Positions 1 through 10,850 of a DNA stretch of 64,000 nucleotides are shown piece after piece. The notes beneath the pieces were generated by a model, which saw only the letters and a list, made by a program, of their open reading frames with translations, made no database searches and had not been told where the DNA came from. Source of the DNA: Brasenia schreberi (taxonomy: Eukaryota > Streptophyta > Magnoliopsida > Nymphaeales > Cabombaceae); assembly GCA_036023115.1 (NCBI GenBank), contig JAYKKT010000041.1:5543501-5607500 (forward strand). Reading direction: 5' to 3'. Made by a program: the position numbers and the translations under genes. Within the stretch, counting starts at the first letter, position 1, and every line of letters starts with the position of its first letter.

Positions 1-619
1 CAATGATTGATAATTCTGATTACCATTTAATTGAGAACTACCATAGAAAAAAGTTTGTGAACAATATAGAGAAAAAATGGTTATGAGGTGCAATTTTTGT
101 AGACATGTCATACATAGTAGAGTTGGCCGTATAAGACAGCTAAGTTGAACTAGAATGAATATGCAACTTTGCTCTGCTATGCATCCGTAAGTCAAGATGC
201 AAATTCTAAAAGAACTAAAAGATATATAAGCGAGAAGTGAAGAACATGGAGTACGAGGAGCTGGTGGAATAAAAGGAGCACAAGGAGAAGAGTAAACATG
301 AAAGTTAATTTTTCTATTTATTTATTTATGTTTTAGTTTGAAACTTTGAGAATCTACTTCTCTGTCAATCTTCTGTGGTTTAAAAGTTATATGTAGTTAT
401 TTTCAACTTTTTTTGTTAAGATAGTGTTATCTTTTGTACATGCATGTGATGCATGACATTATATATGTTACAAAATTGTTTGTTATTTTTCTATTTTATA
501 ATTTTTTTAAGAAACTTTAAAAAATATACGTATTTTACTACATCATTTGATAGGATACAATGCATGCATAGTAGTGTATTGCGCGATGTAGACACTAATA
601 CAATATTTAAAACATTGAG
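1..619. other. AT-rich spacer, nothing recognised
   Basis: No exon, RNA gene or transposon domain could be recognised. I looked here for the missing upstream BCCP exon (the one with the biotinylated lysine) and did not find it. Confidence 0.5.
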
Positions 620-1053
620 TTGACGAACTCACAAGAGTATATAAACCATAATTCCTACCGACGTATTGAAAGGAATGAAGTCAAAAAGGCTCTTAAGCTT
701 ATAAAATTGGTAAATTTGTAGGTTCAAGCAATATTCCTCGAGAAATATGAAAAATGTTAAGAGAAATTAGTATTACTTGACTTATAAGATTATTTAATGA
801 AATATGAAAAACCAATGTATGTCTAAGGAACAGAGGAAGAGTACATTTATATACAAAAATAAGAAAGACATTTAGAATTGTGCAAATTTGTGGAGTGTCA
901 TGTTGATGAGCTATACAAAAAGATACCCGAGGAATGGAGAGCGAGTACGCTTATATCTATATATAAGAACAAGGGAGACATTCAAAATTGTTCAAATTAT
1001 CGAGGTATCAAGTTAATGAGTCACACTATGAAATTACGGAAAGAATTATCGAA
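620..1053 (+). mobile_element. RTE-type LINE fragment 1 (degenerate)
   Basis: Translated pieces match the linker and the start of the reverse transcriptase of the better-preserved LINE at 6639-9912: a block like KYINHNFYRRI followed by KEALK near 640-710, then the PEEWR...[10 protein letters not shown] block. The second block occurs twice. A badly decayed copy lies at about 800-893 and a much cleaner one at 918-1053. The cleaner one carries the same one-base frameshift as the fragment at 1575-3600 (see findings). No functional protein is possible. Family assignment rests on similarity to the LINE in this same window. Confidence 0.8.
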
Positions 1054-1574
1054 TCCGCTACAACTTCAATTTAACTCTTAAAATTACTCTGGAGTAGCCT
1101 TTGCTGTCGTCTAAGATGTATACTCTTCCTTGGATATTTTGCTAGCGACTATCAAATATCCACTGGTGGTTAAGAAAAGAAAGTTGGCTAGTCATGTATA
1201 ATTTTGTAGAGGATTAATAACATTCTTACCTAGTATCCACTATGGGAATGTTTTGAACGTAAACAAACCACACATTTTACTTTATCAAACCAAAGATATT
1301 GCATCGAAACTATGTGTTTTCCATGGCGATTTATTTCGATCTTTAATATCAAATTTGGTGGGTTTCTTATCTACTATTAGTTGATTGAATGCATTTATTT
1401 TGCATCCATCATAGATTTACTTTGGTCGTCTTGATACTTGATTATGTGATATCTGTGGGCAAGCATGTGCATGGGAGGCCTGTCAGTGTGGTGTATGCAT
1501 AAAGCCAGTTGAGTCTTGAATAATATGCCATGCCATATGCATGATCCTTAGAAATAAGATATAATTAAACAAAA
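1054..1574. other. Spacer between LINE fragments
   Basis: About 520 bases with no recognisable exon, repeat or RNA. It may be intron sequence of the BCCP gene whose last exons lie downstream, but nothing in it shows this. Confidence 0.4.
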
Positions 1575-3600
1575 AGTTCTTTTGGAATTATGTAGGTACA
1601 CCTTTTGATATGTTGAATAATATGGCTATACATATTGGGAAAGTGACAAAAGATATGTTAGGCGAATCTAAGGGAGGCGTACCGACACAAAAGGAAACTT
1701 TGTGGTGGAGTGAAGTGGTGTAAGATAAAATCAAGGAAAAAAGGCATGTTACAAATTGCATTATGCTAAAAAGACTAGTGAAACTTGGGAGGCTTATAAA
1801 AAAGCAAAGAAAGAAGGGAAAATACCGTTAGTAAAGCAAAAGCCAAAATTTGGAGAGAATTTATATAAAAAGTTTAACTCAAAAGAAGGTGAAAGAGATA
1901 CTTTTAGGATAACTAAGGCTAAAGATAAGAAACTAATGATCTTACTTTTGTTAGATGCATTAAAGATGAGGATGAGAAGATTCTAGTGGCGAACGGTGAT
2001 ATAAAAATAGATGAAAAGATTATTTCTATAAGCTTTTTAATGAAAATACATATGTTAGTATTAGCTTAGGAGAGTTAGCCAAATCAGAAAAGTAAATAAA
2101 CCGTAATTTCTATCGGTATATTCAAAAGAATGAAGTCAAAGAGGCTCTTAAATATATGAAGGTTGGTAAATCTGTAGGACAAGACAATATTCCTATAGAA
2201 GTATGGAAAATCCTAGGAAAGATGGGGCTCACTTGGCTTAAAAGACTATTTAATGAAATACAGAGAGCCCAAAAGATACCCGAGGAATGGAGAGTGAGTA
2301 CGCTTATATCTATATATAAGAACAAGGGAGACATTCAAAATTGTTCAAATTATCGAGGTATAAAGTTAATGAGTCACACTATGAAATTACGGAAAGAATT
2401 ATCGAACGTAGGTTAAGATAAGTATCGAGTACAATAGAGAACCAATTTGGATTCATGTCCGACAGATCTACTATTGAAGCAATTCACCTATTGTGACGTC
2501 TTATAGAATAATTTAGAGCAAAACGAAAGAACCTTCACGTGATATTTTTTATCTAGAAAAAGCTTATGATAGGGTGCCAAGAGATTTGTTTAAAGAACCT
2601 TGAGAGAAAGAGTTATCCCATTGACATACATAAATCTTATAAGATACATGTATGATTGTGCAAAAACATGTGTGAGGACTTATAAAAGAAAGACAAAGTT
2701 CTTTAAAGTTAATATTGTGTTACATCAAGGATCAACTTTAAGTCCATACTTATTTATAATGGTGATTGATGAGTTAACAGAACATATTCAAGATGAAGGA
2801 CCTTGGTGTATGTTATTTGTAGATGACATAATATTAGTGGAGTAGTCTAAGAAAAAAGTTAATAGAAAATTGAAACTATGGAGAGAAACGTTAGAAAGTG
2901 AAGGCTTCCGACGTAGTAGAATAAAAACAAAATATATGGAATGTAAGTTTGATCATTTGGGTACATCAGAGGACATAGAAATTAATATTGACACATTGCA
3001 TCCCTCACAAGAAAAGTTTTAAATACCTAGGATCAATTTTTCAAAGTAAGAAAAAATTGATGGAGATGTTCCGCACAAAATTAATGCCGGTTGGTTAAAA
3101 TGGAGGGGCATCAAGTATTGTGTGATAAGAATATACCATTAAAATTGAAAAGTAAATATTATAAAGTAGCAATTAGACCTGTTATGGTTTGTGATTATGA
3201 ATGTTGGGTAATTAATCATCAACATGTGGAAAAGATGTCAGATGTTGAGATGGATAAGTGGTCACACAAGGAAAGAGCGTATACATAATGAGGTTATTAA
3301 AAATCAATTAGGAGTAGCACCAATAGAGGATAAAATGAGAGAAAGTCGTTTAAGATGGTTTGGACATGTAGAAAGACGACCAAAGGCACTCCCATAATAA
3401 GATATGAAAAGTTAGATTGTAAAAATGTTAAAAGAGGAAGAGGACAACCACAAAAGTGTTGGAAAGAAACTATAAAGAATGATGTAATTTATATTGAGTT
3501 AACTACTAGCATTGCACATGATAGGGCTCTGTGTTAACAAAGAATCCATGTAGCCGACCCCATCTAGTATGGGAAAAGTCTTAGTTGTTGTTGTTGTTTA
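1575..3600 (+). mobile_element. RTE-type LINE fragment 2, 5'-truncated, with 3' tail
   Basis: This is a 5'-truncated, frameshifted copy of the same LINE family as 6639-9912. In order it shows the linker (GVPTQKET near 1675), the start of the RT (PEEWRVSTL near 2280), motif A remnants (KAYDRVPR near 2560), motif B ([11 protein letters not shown] near 2725), an active-site variant reading FVDD in place of FADD (near 2817), and the thumb and C-terminal segment. The 3' end carries the family terminus (AGCCGACCCCATCTAGTATG) and a TTG tail ending at 3600, which is typical of RTE elements. Many stops and frameshifts make it dead. It ends about 100 bases before a BCCP exon, so it probably sits in an intron of that gene. 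Confidence 0.9.
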
Positions 3601-3700
3601 ATGGTCAGATTGACTGAAAGTAGCACATGAGGTATCTGTTTTCTTGTATCTTTTGTGAGTAGGATTTTTAACTTGATGATTCTATTTGCTGATTGGGCAG

Positions 3701-3868
3701 GCTGATCAGTCCGGAACAATAGTTGAGGTCCTTGTGGATGATGGGAAGTCTGTCAGTGTGGATACGGTAACGCTTTATTTTATTTTTGTTGAATACTCTT
3801 ATTGTGTTGAGAATTTATCCTTCACTCTTCAAACTCCTATGCAGCCATTGTTCGTGATTGAGCCATGA
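3701..3868 (+). CDS. Biotin carboxyl carrier protein of acetyl-CoA carboxylase, last two exons (partial)
   Basis: Exon 3701-3766 (22 codons, phase 0) encodes ADQSGTIVEVLVDDGKSVSV followed by DT. Exon 3845-3868 encodes PLFVIEP and the stop. They are joined by a 78-base intron with GT...AG ends, and an AG acceptor (GATTGGGCAG) precedes the first exon. Together they make the C-terminal end of the biotinyl-lipoyl domain of BCCP, which carries biotin for the plastid acetyl-CoA carboxylase in fatty-acid synthesis. The biotinylated lysine (MKM/MKL motif) would be encoded by the exon just upstream. That exon is not seen in the 3.7 kb to the left, which holds LINE fragments. The gene therefore either has a long TE-filled intron and continues off the window, or is broken. 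Both visible exons are intact in frame. Confidence 0.85.
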   Translation, partial: ADQSGTIVEVLVDDGKSVSVDTVTLYFIFVEYSYCVENLSFTLQTPMQPLFVIEP

Positions 3869-5759
3869 AGCCATGCCCTCATTCTCCTGCATGAGCTAGT
3901 CAATTTTGTTGGTTAGTGTATATGTTGTATGAATCAAGTTATAGAAAGGAGAGCTGTCTGTGCATTGCAGTGTCGTGCATACAGACCAATCTACGGTAGA
4001 GAGGTAGACTTGCTTGTTATGTGCTTTTAATTTGGAGCAAGGCAGGTTTTCTCTGGAGGCAGAATCACTATTAATTGGAAAAGAAGGATGTGTGTTCTAA
4101 TGCCAACTTTCATGACTTCTAAGTTTTCTTTTTCTTAAGAAGATAATAATTCAGTATACAAATTCTATTGAACCAGTTGGAAATTCTACCTAGTTAATTC
4201 AGCTGCCAGTTGAGAAATCAAATAGCTTAATCTGGATAAGTTGTGCACAGTCCAAGTCGGGCAAATGGCTTAGAATTATATCATAGTCTACTTTTTACTT
4301 GGAAGGGCTTCATTTACCTAGGTGCATTTGTTGCTGAATGTGAAACCTGACCTGCTCTAGATTGGGTTCAGTTACGGCCCCACAGAAGAACCATCATGTT
4401 CTCAAGCGTCCATGCTTTTGCAACTTTCATGCAACAAAGTATTTGTCTTCTTTTGCACTTGGTTCAGCTGCCAAAGGAACTTGATAACCAAATCTGCATT
4501 CAGCTTCTGTGATCTTCTGGTTCATTGTTACAAACATTCTCATGAGTCGAGATCAAAGTATAGGTTGTTTCTTACGTTATTAGGGTCCCCCATCAGATAA
4601 CCTTTCTTTCTTCATTGTTATTCAGCTTTATTAAGGCTCGACGTGTTTAATCTCAATCGTGCTCATTGGTCACCTGGAATGCTTCTCCTCTGCATATTTT
4701 GGATATTAAGGCTTGACCATGAATGGTAAACTTGAGAAACCCATCAATTGTGTAAGTGATATGGTCAGGCTACAGCCTGGGTTGCTCACATAACCTTCAT
4801 CACAAGGGTTAGAATTAGCCCACACAACCGCCATCGACTTCCTTATTGAGACACTGTGATCGTTTGACTTGGTGTTTTTTCTCTATGTTCTTGAGAGGTC
4901 CTTGAGGAACCCTTAACCTGTCGAGTGAAGGCTTCCTTTGTAACTTCACGACGCACTATAGTTGCATTTCCATCCTAGTACCATAAGATGTCGGAGCAGG
5001 GATCTGCCCACTGACAAGATTAAAAGTGTGGCCTACTTGATCGCCAGGATCGACTGTCCTACCTTAACGCGTTTTACAGTGCATTCCGAGCAGGTGTTTT
5101 GGAAAAATCAGCAGTAATGCTTCGGTGTAGATGTGGTATATCATATATCACATAGTCCTGGCGCTATATACGCAGCCAGTTAAGAACATAATTGTTAGTC
5201 GCACACCGGCTTTACTATATTCATACCCTTCTTCATCATTTCCTAAAATACCATCATCAAAATTTAAAAATTTCTGTGATACCCTCACACCCACCGGCTC
5301 TCTCTCACCTCTGTCAATCCCTCTTTCCATCAAACCCAACATAACCCACGCCCCCACCTCCACCTTGTTGGAACCCACAAATCTTGCCTATGTCGTTGCT
5401 AGACCAGCCTTTGCTATGGCTTAATATGTGAAGGAATAAGTAAAAGAAGAGAAATAAGAGAAATGAAAAGAAGATAAAGAAGAAAGTCTTTTTTTGTCGG
5501 GTCGGTGATTGAAGTCACTGTATTTTTTTGGACACGTCCCCATTCGAAGGGGATATGACCCTTGTGAACGAGACGCAATCGGGGTAATCTCCCTTTCAAA
5601 GGTATGCAACTCTGTCATGTCTATCCTTTTAAGGTGTTGCATCCTTGATATATATTATTTTGTCAGTAATACTTATTTGACAGTTATGTATATTATTATT
5701 ATATATATATATATATATATAATATATATTCAAACTTATTTGATGCATTATTCTTTTTT
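3869..5759. other. BCCP 3' flank and spacer
   Basis: The first few hundred bases after the BCCP stop presumably include its 3' UTR. From about 4600 on there is mixed sequence with short open frames on both strands (for example 5131-5424) that resemble no family I know. A TA microsatellite lies at about 5698-5722. Nothing else is supported. Confidence 0.4.
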
Positions 5760-6229
5760 ATATACAGGTAAGACATATAGGGACAAGTAGAAGGATGTAA
5801 CTTCACTAGATCATGCAAAAAAATGTAACACGATATCTTCCAGAGGAGAAGAGATTTTTATAGAAACACGTATTGATGATGATGATCATTCTTCAGATTA
5901 TCATGATGATGATGAAGCCAATCCTTCAGAGTATCATGATGATAATATAGATAATGAAGAAATTGAGATGAATTACATAAAGAGTAATGGTGATGGAGTC
6001 CCTAATATTTTGATGTTACTACCTAATATTGAAGGCCACATTCCCTATGAAGTCTGATATCACCAACCAATTTTGAACTTTCGTGGAATTATCTATTCGA
6101 TAAATAAATGTAATATTCATAATTTCAACAGACTATATAACTATAAATATGTAAATAATGCTAAAAGTGGTAATAGCCCAAACATGGTACAACATTTTGA
6201 GACTATGGACAATGAAAGGAGAGGATGTG

Positions 6230-6625
6230 AGGCCAAATAATTAGATTGATATTGTATAGAAGAGTGGGTCGGTTGAACAGGGAGAATTATTGTATGAGGT
6301 TATAGACCATGTGTTGTTGAGTGCTTTTATTGAGCATTAGCAATTAGACACAAAAAAACTTTTGAATTCCATGGGGTAAGATAATTATCACCCATAATGA
6401 TGTCCATGAAATCCTTGGTCTTCTGATGGACGAGTTTGTTTCTTTGATGCTATAGATGATGGGTCGAAGTAAGGAAGATATTTTAAGTAATATGTTGGAT
6501 AATGGTGTTTATAAAGTCACATTGGAGATTAAGTCTCGAGCTATTAAGTTTGAGGCACTCTGAACCCATATTGTAAGAGATTGACCTTTGAAAAAAGATT
6601 GCATTATATTTGTTGTATCAACTTA
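6230..6625 (+). pseudogene. Plant mobile domain (PMD) relic, left half
   Basis: In shifting plus-strand frames the sequence gives YEVIDHVLLSAFIEH, then QLDTK, then a block reading FPWGKIIITHNDVHEILGL once one frameshift is allowed. This is the pattern of the PMD domain (the family of MAIN, MAIL1 and the 'protein phosphatase 7 long form' proteins): a buried helix, a W-x-P-E/D-T-x-T-F turn, then GE-x-T-I-T-L-x-D-V-x-x-I-L-G-L. It continues past the inserted LINE at 9926. An acidic stretch at about 5860-5990 (many GAT codons) may belong to the same element. PMD domains occur both in host genes and in transposons; with this much decay I infer a transposon or gene relic. Confidence 0.6.
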
Positions 6626-6638
6626 GGTGTACAATATA
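6626..6638. repeat. Target-site duplication, left copy
   Basis: GGTGTACAATATA here is repeated exactly at 9913-9925 and brackets the LINE. Length (13 bp) and placement fit target-primed reverse transcription. Confidence 0.95.
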
Positions 6639-9600
6639 CAACAACAACAACAACTAAGCCTTTTCCCATACTAGACGGGGTCGGCTACATGTATTCTTTG
6701 TTTCCACAGATCCCTATCGTGTGCCATGTTAGCAGTTAACTCCCAATAAACTAGATCATTCTTTATTGTTTCTTTCCAACACTTTTGTGGTCATCCTCTA
6801 CCTCTTTTAATACTTTCCAAATTTAGTTTTTCTAACGTTCTTACAGGTTCTTCTTTTGATCTTCTTTTTATATGTCCAAACCATCTTAAACGATGTTCTC
6901 TCATTTTATCCTCTATTGGTGCCACTCCTAATTTGTTTCTAATAACCTCATTATGTATACGGTCTTTTCTTGTATGACCACTCATCCATCTCAACATCTT
7001 CATTTCTGTCACAAACATCTTTTGTACATGTTGATGATTAACTGCCCAACACTCAGAACCATAAAACATGACAGGCCTAATTGTTGCTCTATAATATTTA
7101 CCTTTTAATTTTAATGGTATCTTCTTATCACAAAGAATACCTGATGCTCCTCTCCATTTTAACCAACCAGCATTAATTCTAAGTGTAACATCTCCATCAA
7201 TTCTTCCATCACTTTGAAAAATTGACCCTAGGTATTTAAAACTTTCCTTTTGGGGAATGCAATGTGTGCCAATTTTAATTTCTATGTCATCTGAAGTAGC
7301 CAAATGATCAAACTTACATTCCATATATTCTGTCTTTGTTCTACTAAGTCGGAGGCCTTTGTTTTCTAATGTTTCTCTCCATAGTTCTAATTTTCTATTA
7401 ACTTTTTCCTTAGACTCCTCCACTAATACAATGTCATCAGCAAATAACATACACCAAGGTACTTTATCTTGAATATGTTTTGTTAACTCATCCATCACCA
7501 TTATAAATAAGTATGGACTTAAAGTTGATCCTTGATGTAACCCAATATTAACTTCAAAGAAGTCTGTCGTTCCTTCATGAGTCCTCACACATGTTTTTGC
7601 ACCATCATACATGTCTCTTATAAGGTTAATATATGTCAATGGGATACCTCTTTTTTCCAAAGTTCTCCAAAGAACCTCCCTCGGTACCCTATCATAAGCT
7701 TTTTCTAGATCAATAAATATCATGTGAAGGTCTTTCTTTTTTGCTCTAAAATGTTCCATAAGACGTCTCAAAAGGTGAATCGCTTCAATAGTAGATTTAC
7801 CTGGCATAAATCCAAATTGGTTCTCTGTTGTACTTGATACTTGTCTTAACCTACGTTCGATAATTCTTTCCCATAATTTCATAGTATGACTCATTAACTT
7901 GATACCTCGATAATTCGCACAATTTTGAATGTCTCCCTTGTTCTTATATACGGGTATAAGTGTACTTGCTCTCCATTCCTCGGGCATCTTTTAGTTTTTC
8001 CATATTTCATTAAATAGTGTTGTGAGCCAAGTGATTCCTATTTCTCCTAGTATTTTCCAAACTTCTATAAGAATATTATCTGGCCCTACCGATTTACCAC
8101 TTTTCATATGTTTAAGAGCCTCTTTGACTTCATTCTTTTGAATACGTCGGTAGAAATTGTGGTTTATATACTTTTCTGACTTGGCTAAATCTCCTAAACT
8201 AATACTAACATCTTTATTTTCATTAAAAAGATTATAAAAATAGTTTTTCCATCTATTTCTTATATCATCATTTGCCACTAGAATTTTTTCATCCTCGTCT
8301 TTTATGCATCTAACAAAATTTAGATCTTTAGTTTTCTTATCTCTAGCCCTAGCTATCCTAAAAATATCTCTTTCACCCTCTTTTGAGTTGAGTTTTTTAT
8401 GTAAGTCCTCCCAAATCTTAGCTTTTGCTTCACTAACGGCCTTTTTTGCTTCCTTCTTTGCTTTCTTATAAGCTTCTAAAGTTTCACTAGTTTTTTTAGC
8501 GTAATGTATTTTGTAACATGCCCTCTTTGCCTTGATTTTATCTTGTACTACTTCACTCCACCACCAAACTTCTTTTTGTGCCGGTACACCTCCCTTAGAT
8601 ACCCCTAACACATCTTTCGCCACTTTCCTAATATGTATAGCCATATTGTTCCACATATCACAGGGTGTACCAACATAATTCCAAACATCTCCTTGAAGGA
8701 CTTTCTGTTTAAATATATCTTCTTTCTCGCTTTTGAGGTTCCACCATTTAGTCCGAATAGCTCGATGCACTCTTTTCTTCTTTGTCCATTTTTTTATTTG
8801 TAAATCCATAACTAAAAGTCGATGTTGGGTAGTTAAGCTTTCTCCTGGAATTACCTTACAATCTTTACAACACGCCCTATCTTTTTTTTCTACAAATAAA
8901 GTAATCAATTTGTGTTTGTGATAAGCCACTCTTATAAGTAATTAAATGTTCATCTCGTTTTTTGAAGATTGTATTGACTATAAAGAGATCAAATGACATA
9001 GCAAAATTTAAAATCTCCCTACCTTCCTCGTTTATATCCCCATAACCAAAGTTTTCATGAATCCCTTAATATCCTAATGCCTCTTTACCGACATGTCCAT
9101 TTAAATCTCCTCCTAAACAAATCATCTCCCTTTGTGGAATCTTTTGAAACACCTTATCTAACTCTTCCCAAAAAACTGTCTTTATACTATCTTCTAGTCC
9201 TACTTGGGGTGCGTAAGCACAAACTATATTCAAAACCTCTGCTCCTAACACTAATTTCAATGTCATGATTCGGTCACCATATCGTTGTATGTCTACTACA
9301 CTCTCCTTTAAATCTTTATTTATGATAATACCAACTCCGTTTCGGGCCTTTTCTTTACCTGAGTACCATAATTTAAAACCTGTATCCTCTATCTCCTTTG
9401 CTTTTTCTCCAACCCATTTTGTCTCTTGTAAACATAGAATATGAATCTTTCTCCGAATCATAGTATCTACCACCTCCATTAGCTTACCCGATAATATTCC
9501 GATATTCCAAGAACCAATACGAATCTTATTATCTAGGACTAGCTTCCTTACCCCCCGCGTCCGTCCATAATCAAAATGCGGAGACCCTCTCTGAAAGTTT

Positions 9601-9912
9601 TTCACTACATTCGGGCGATAATATAGCGGGACTAACTTCTTTACCCACACCCGTCCATGATGTGAGAACCCTCTCTGCAATTGATTCACTACATTCGGGC
9701 GAAAATGTAGTGGCCCTTGCTTACTTCTTACTGCATTCGGGCTCTGCAGCACGTCGCTAGGCGGGGACGTCCCAAAGCAATGCTCATAATTTTTGCAATC
9801 CATGTTGTAGAAATCTGACGAAGTTTTACGCTGGCTGTCGGAAGCCTAACACAACCCTCCTCCTTTATCCGGGCTTGGGACCGGCAATGCAAGGGTGATC
9901 CCTTACATGGGC
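6639..9912 (-). mobile_element. Nearly full-length RTE-clade LINE (non-LTR retrotransposon)
   Basis: The element is 3,274 bp long. Its 3' end is at the left (CAACAACAACAACAA, i.e. a TTG tail on the sense strand) and its 5' end at the right (GCCCATGTAAGGGATCACCC on the sense strand). It is bracketed by a perfect 13-bp target-site duplication. It encodes one long open frame for an apurinic-type endonuclease plus reverse transcriptase, without the separate ORF1 of L1 elements; that layout and the TTG tail are those of the plant RTE clade. It landed inside a PMD-domain relic. The perfect duplication and few coding lesions mark it as the youngest RTE copy here. Other copies lie at 620-1053, 1575-3600 and 29.5-31.9 kb. 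Confidence 0.95.
6671..9803 (-). pseudogene. RTE LINE endonuclease-reverse transcriptase ORF, lightly disabled
   Basis: Translation starts at an ATG at 9803 (MDCKNYEHC) and originally ran to the TAG at 6671-6673. N-terminal endonuclease: RIGSWNIG, LQETKW (catalytic Glu), AYAPQVG, GGDLNGHVG (catalytic Asp/Asn) and, after the linker, QHRLLVMD (catalytic His region). Reverse transcriptase: [12 protein letters not shown] (motif A), [13 protein letters not shown] (motif B), [10 protein letters not shown] (motif C, FADD), then a thumb and a short C-terminal segment. Lesions: in-frame TAA at 9066-9068; a one-base frameshift at the A8 run near 8884-8891; TAA at 7988-7990 (sister copies suggest CAA before); TGA at 6788-6790 (probably CGA before). 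The three open pieces are 245, 312 and 398 codons. It cannot make its full protein now but may have done so recently. Confidence 0.93.
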
Positions 9913-9925
9913 GGTGTACAATATA
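9913..9925. repeat. Target-site duplication, right copy
   Basis: Exact copy of 6626-6638 (GGTGTACAATATA). Confidence 0.95.
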
Positions 9926-10850
9926 TTGAGATAAATCTAGAGATAGAGTGTCAATTATGATTGTATAACTATTGTCTCCAAATATTTGGAGCATTGACAA
10001 GTATGCTTGAGTGCAACAATATTAACTTACTTGTACCTGGAAAAAATCTCCTAGACGAGGCATAACAAGTGAATGGGCATACTACTTTACTTCGGGTAAT
10101 AATTTGTTATTTATGTTTACTAAAATACTTTTATATAGTTTGTTTTTATAATTCAACAACTAAATGTGATGCTGTATTTGTATGCATGGATTTACAAATA
10201 TTTCCTAGCTTTTAGAGTTTGCAACCATTGTGTAGGTGGATTAAAAATGCTAGTTATAGTTATTCTCCTACCAATCGACTTGCTTCATAACGTAAGCAAT
10301 TGGATTTGATGATGGAAAATCAAGTTATCGAACTACAATTATCTATTATTTTTAGTGAATATAGGTTGGGATATTATACATATGTAATTTTTATATTTTC
10401 ATTTATCCAATATATATTGACTTACAACTATATGGTTCCGCAAACTACTTAGATGAAAATGCATTTAAGTTGTCATGATACATGGAAGCATTTGTTGTTT
10501 GGGTGTAATAAAACCTTACATGCTTGATCGCATCGTTCATAGTTTGGTCATCGTCAAGCAATCTTACTTGGTCCAATAAGACCATTTCTTTCACATAGAT
10601 TGACAAAGCCCCATGCATATAAGATACATGACGAGAAATGAGGTGACATTTGGGAGGCACAAAACTCGCATCGCTTTCAGCTTGAGCACTTTGTATAACA
10701 ATAGCATATTTAGATGAGTACGAGTTTTACATAGAATGATATATTGATTGGATACATCGGCTTATATTGAGAGACTCCATGGATCAGTCTCACCTAGTTC
10801 GTCCTCCTCTAGCTAGGTAGCAAGATGCATCATTCTTCATAAAGGTGAAG
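9926..10850 (+). pseudogene. Plant mobile domain (PMD) relic, right half
   Basis: When the LINE and one duplication copy are ignored, the frame across the junction reads ALYLLYQLRCTIY, a stop, then DKSRDRVSIMIV. This is the typical PMD segment (L-L-x-x-x-G-x-x-x-F-x-D-K-S-x-x-R-V). Further matches are IDKYAWVQQY near 9995, WIYKYFPSF near 10190 and LDLMMENQVIELQ near 10300. Further right, PMD-like pieces appear in changing frames to about 10850. Frameshifts and stops are frequent, so decay began before or independently of the LINE insertion. Confidence 0.55.

Noticed and set aside
1480..1500. GGCCTGTCAGTGTGGTG as a stray BCCP exon piece (resembles GGGAAGTCTGTCAGTGTGG at 3743)
   Set aside because: Only a dozen bases match and no flanking coding sense or splice site continues the BCCP protein.
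5131..5424. 97-codon open frame and overlapping minus-strand frames downstream of BCCP
   Set aside because: No recognisable domain or splice context; composition driven by CT-rich and CCC-rich stretches.
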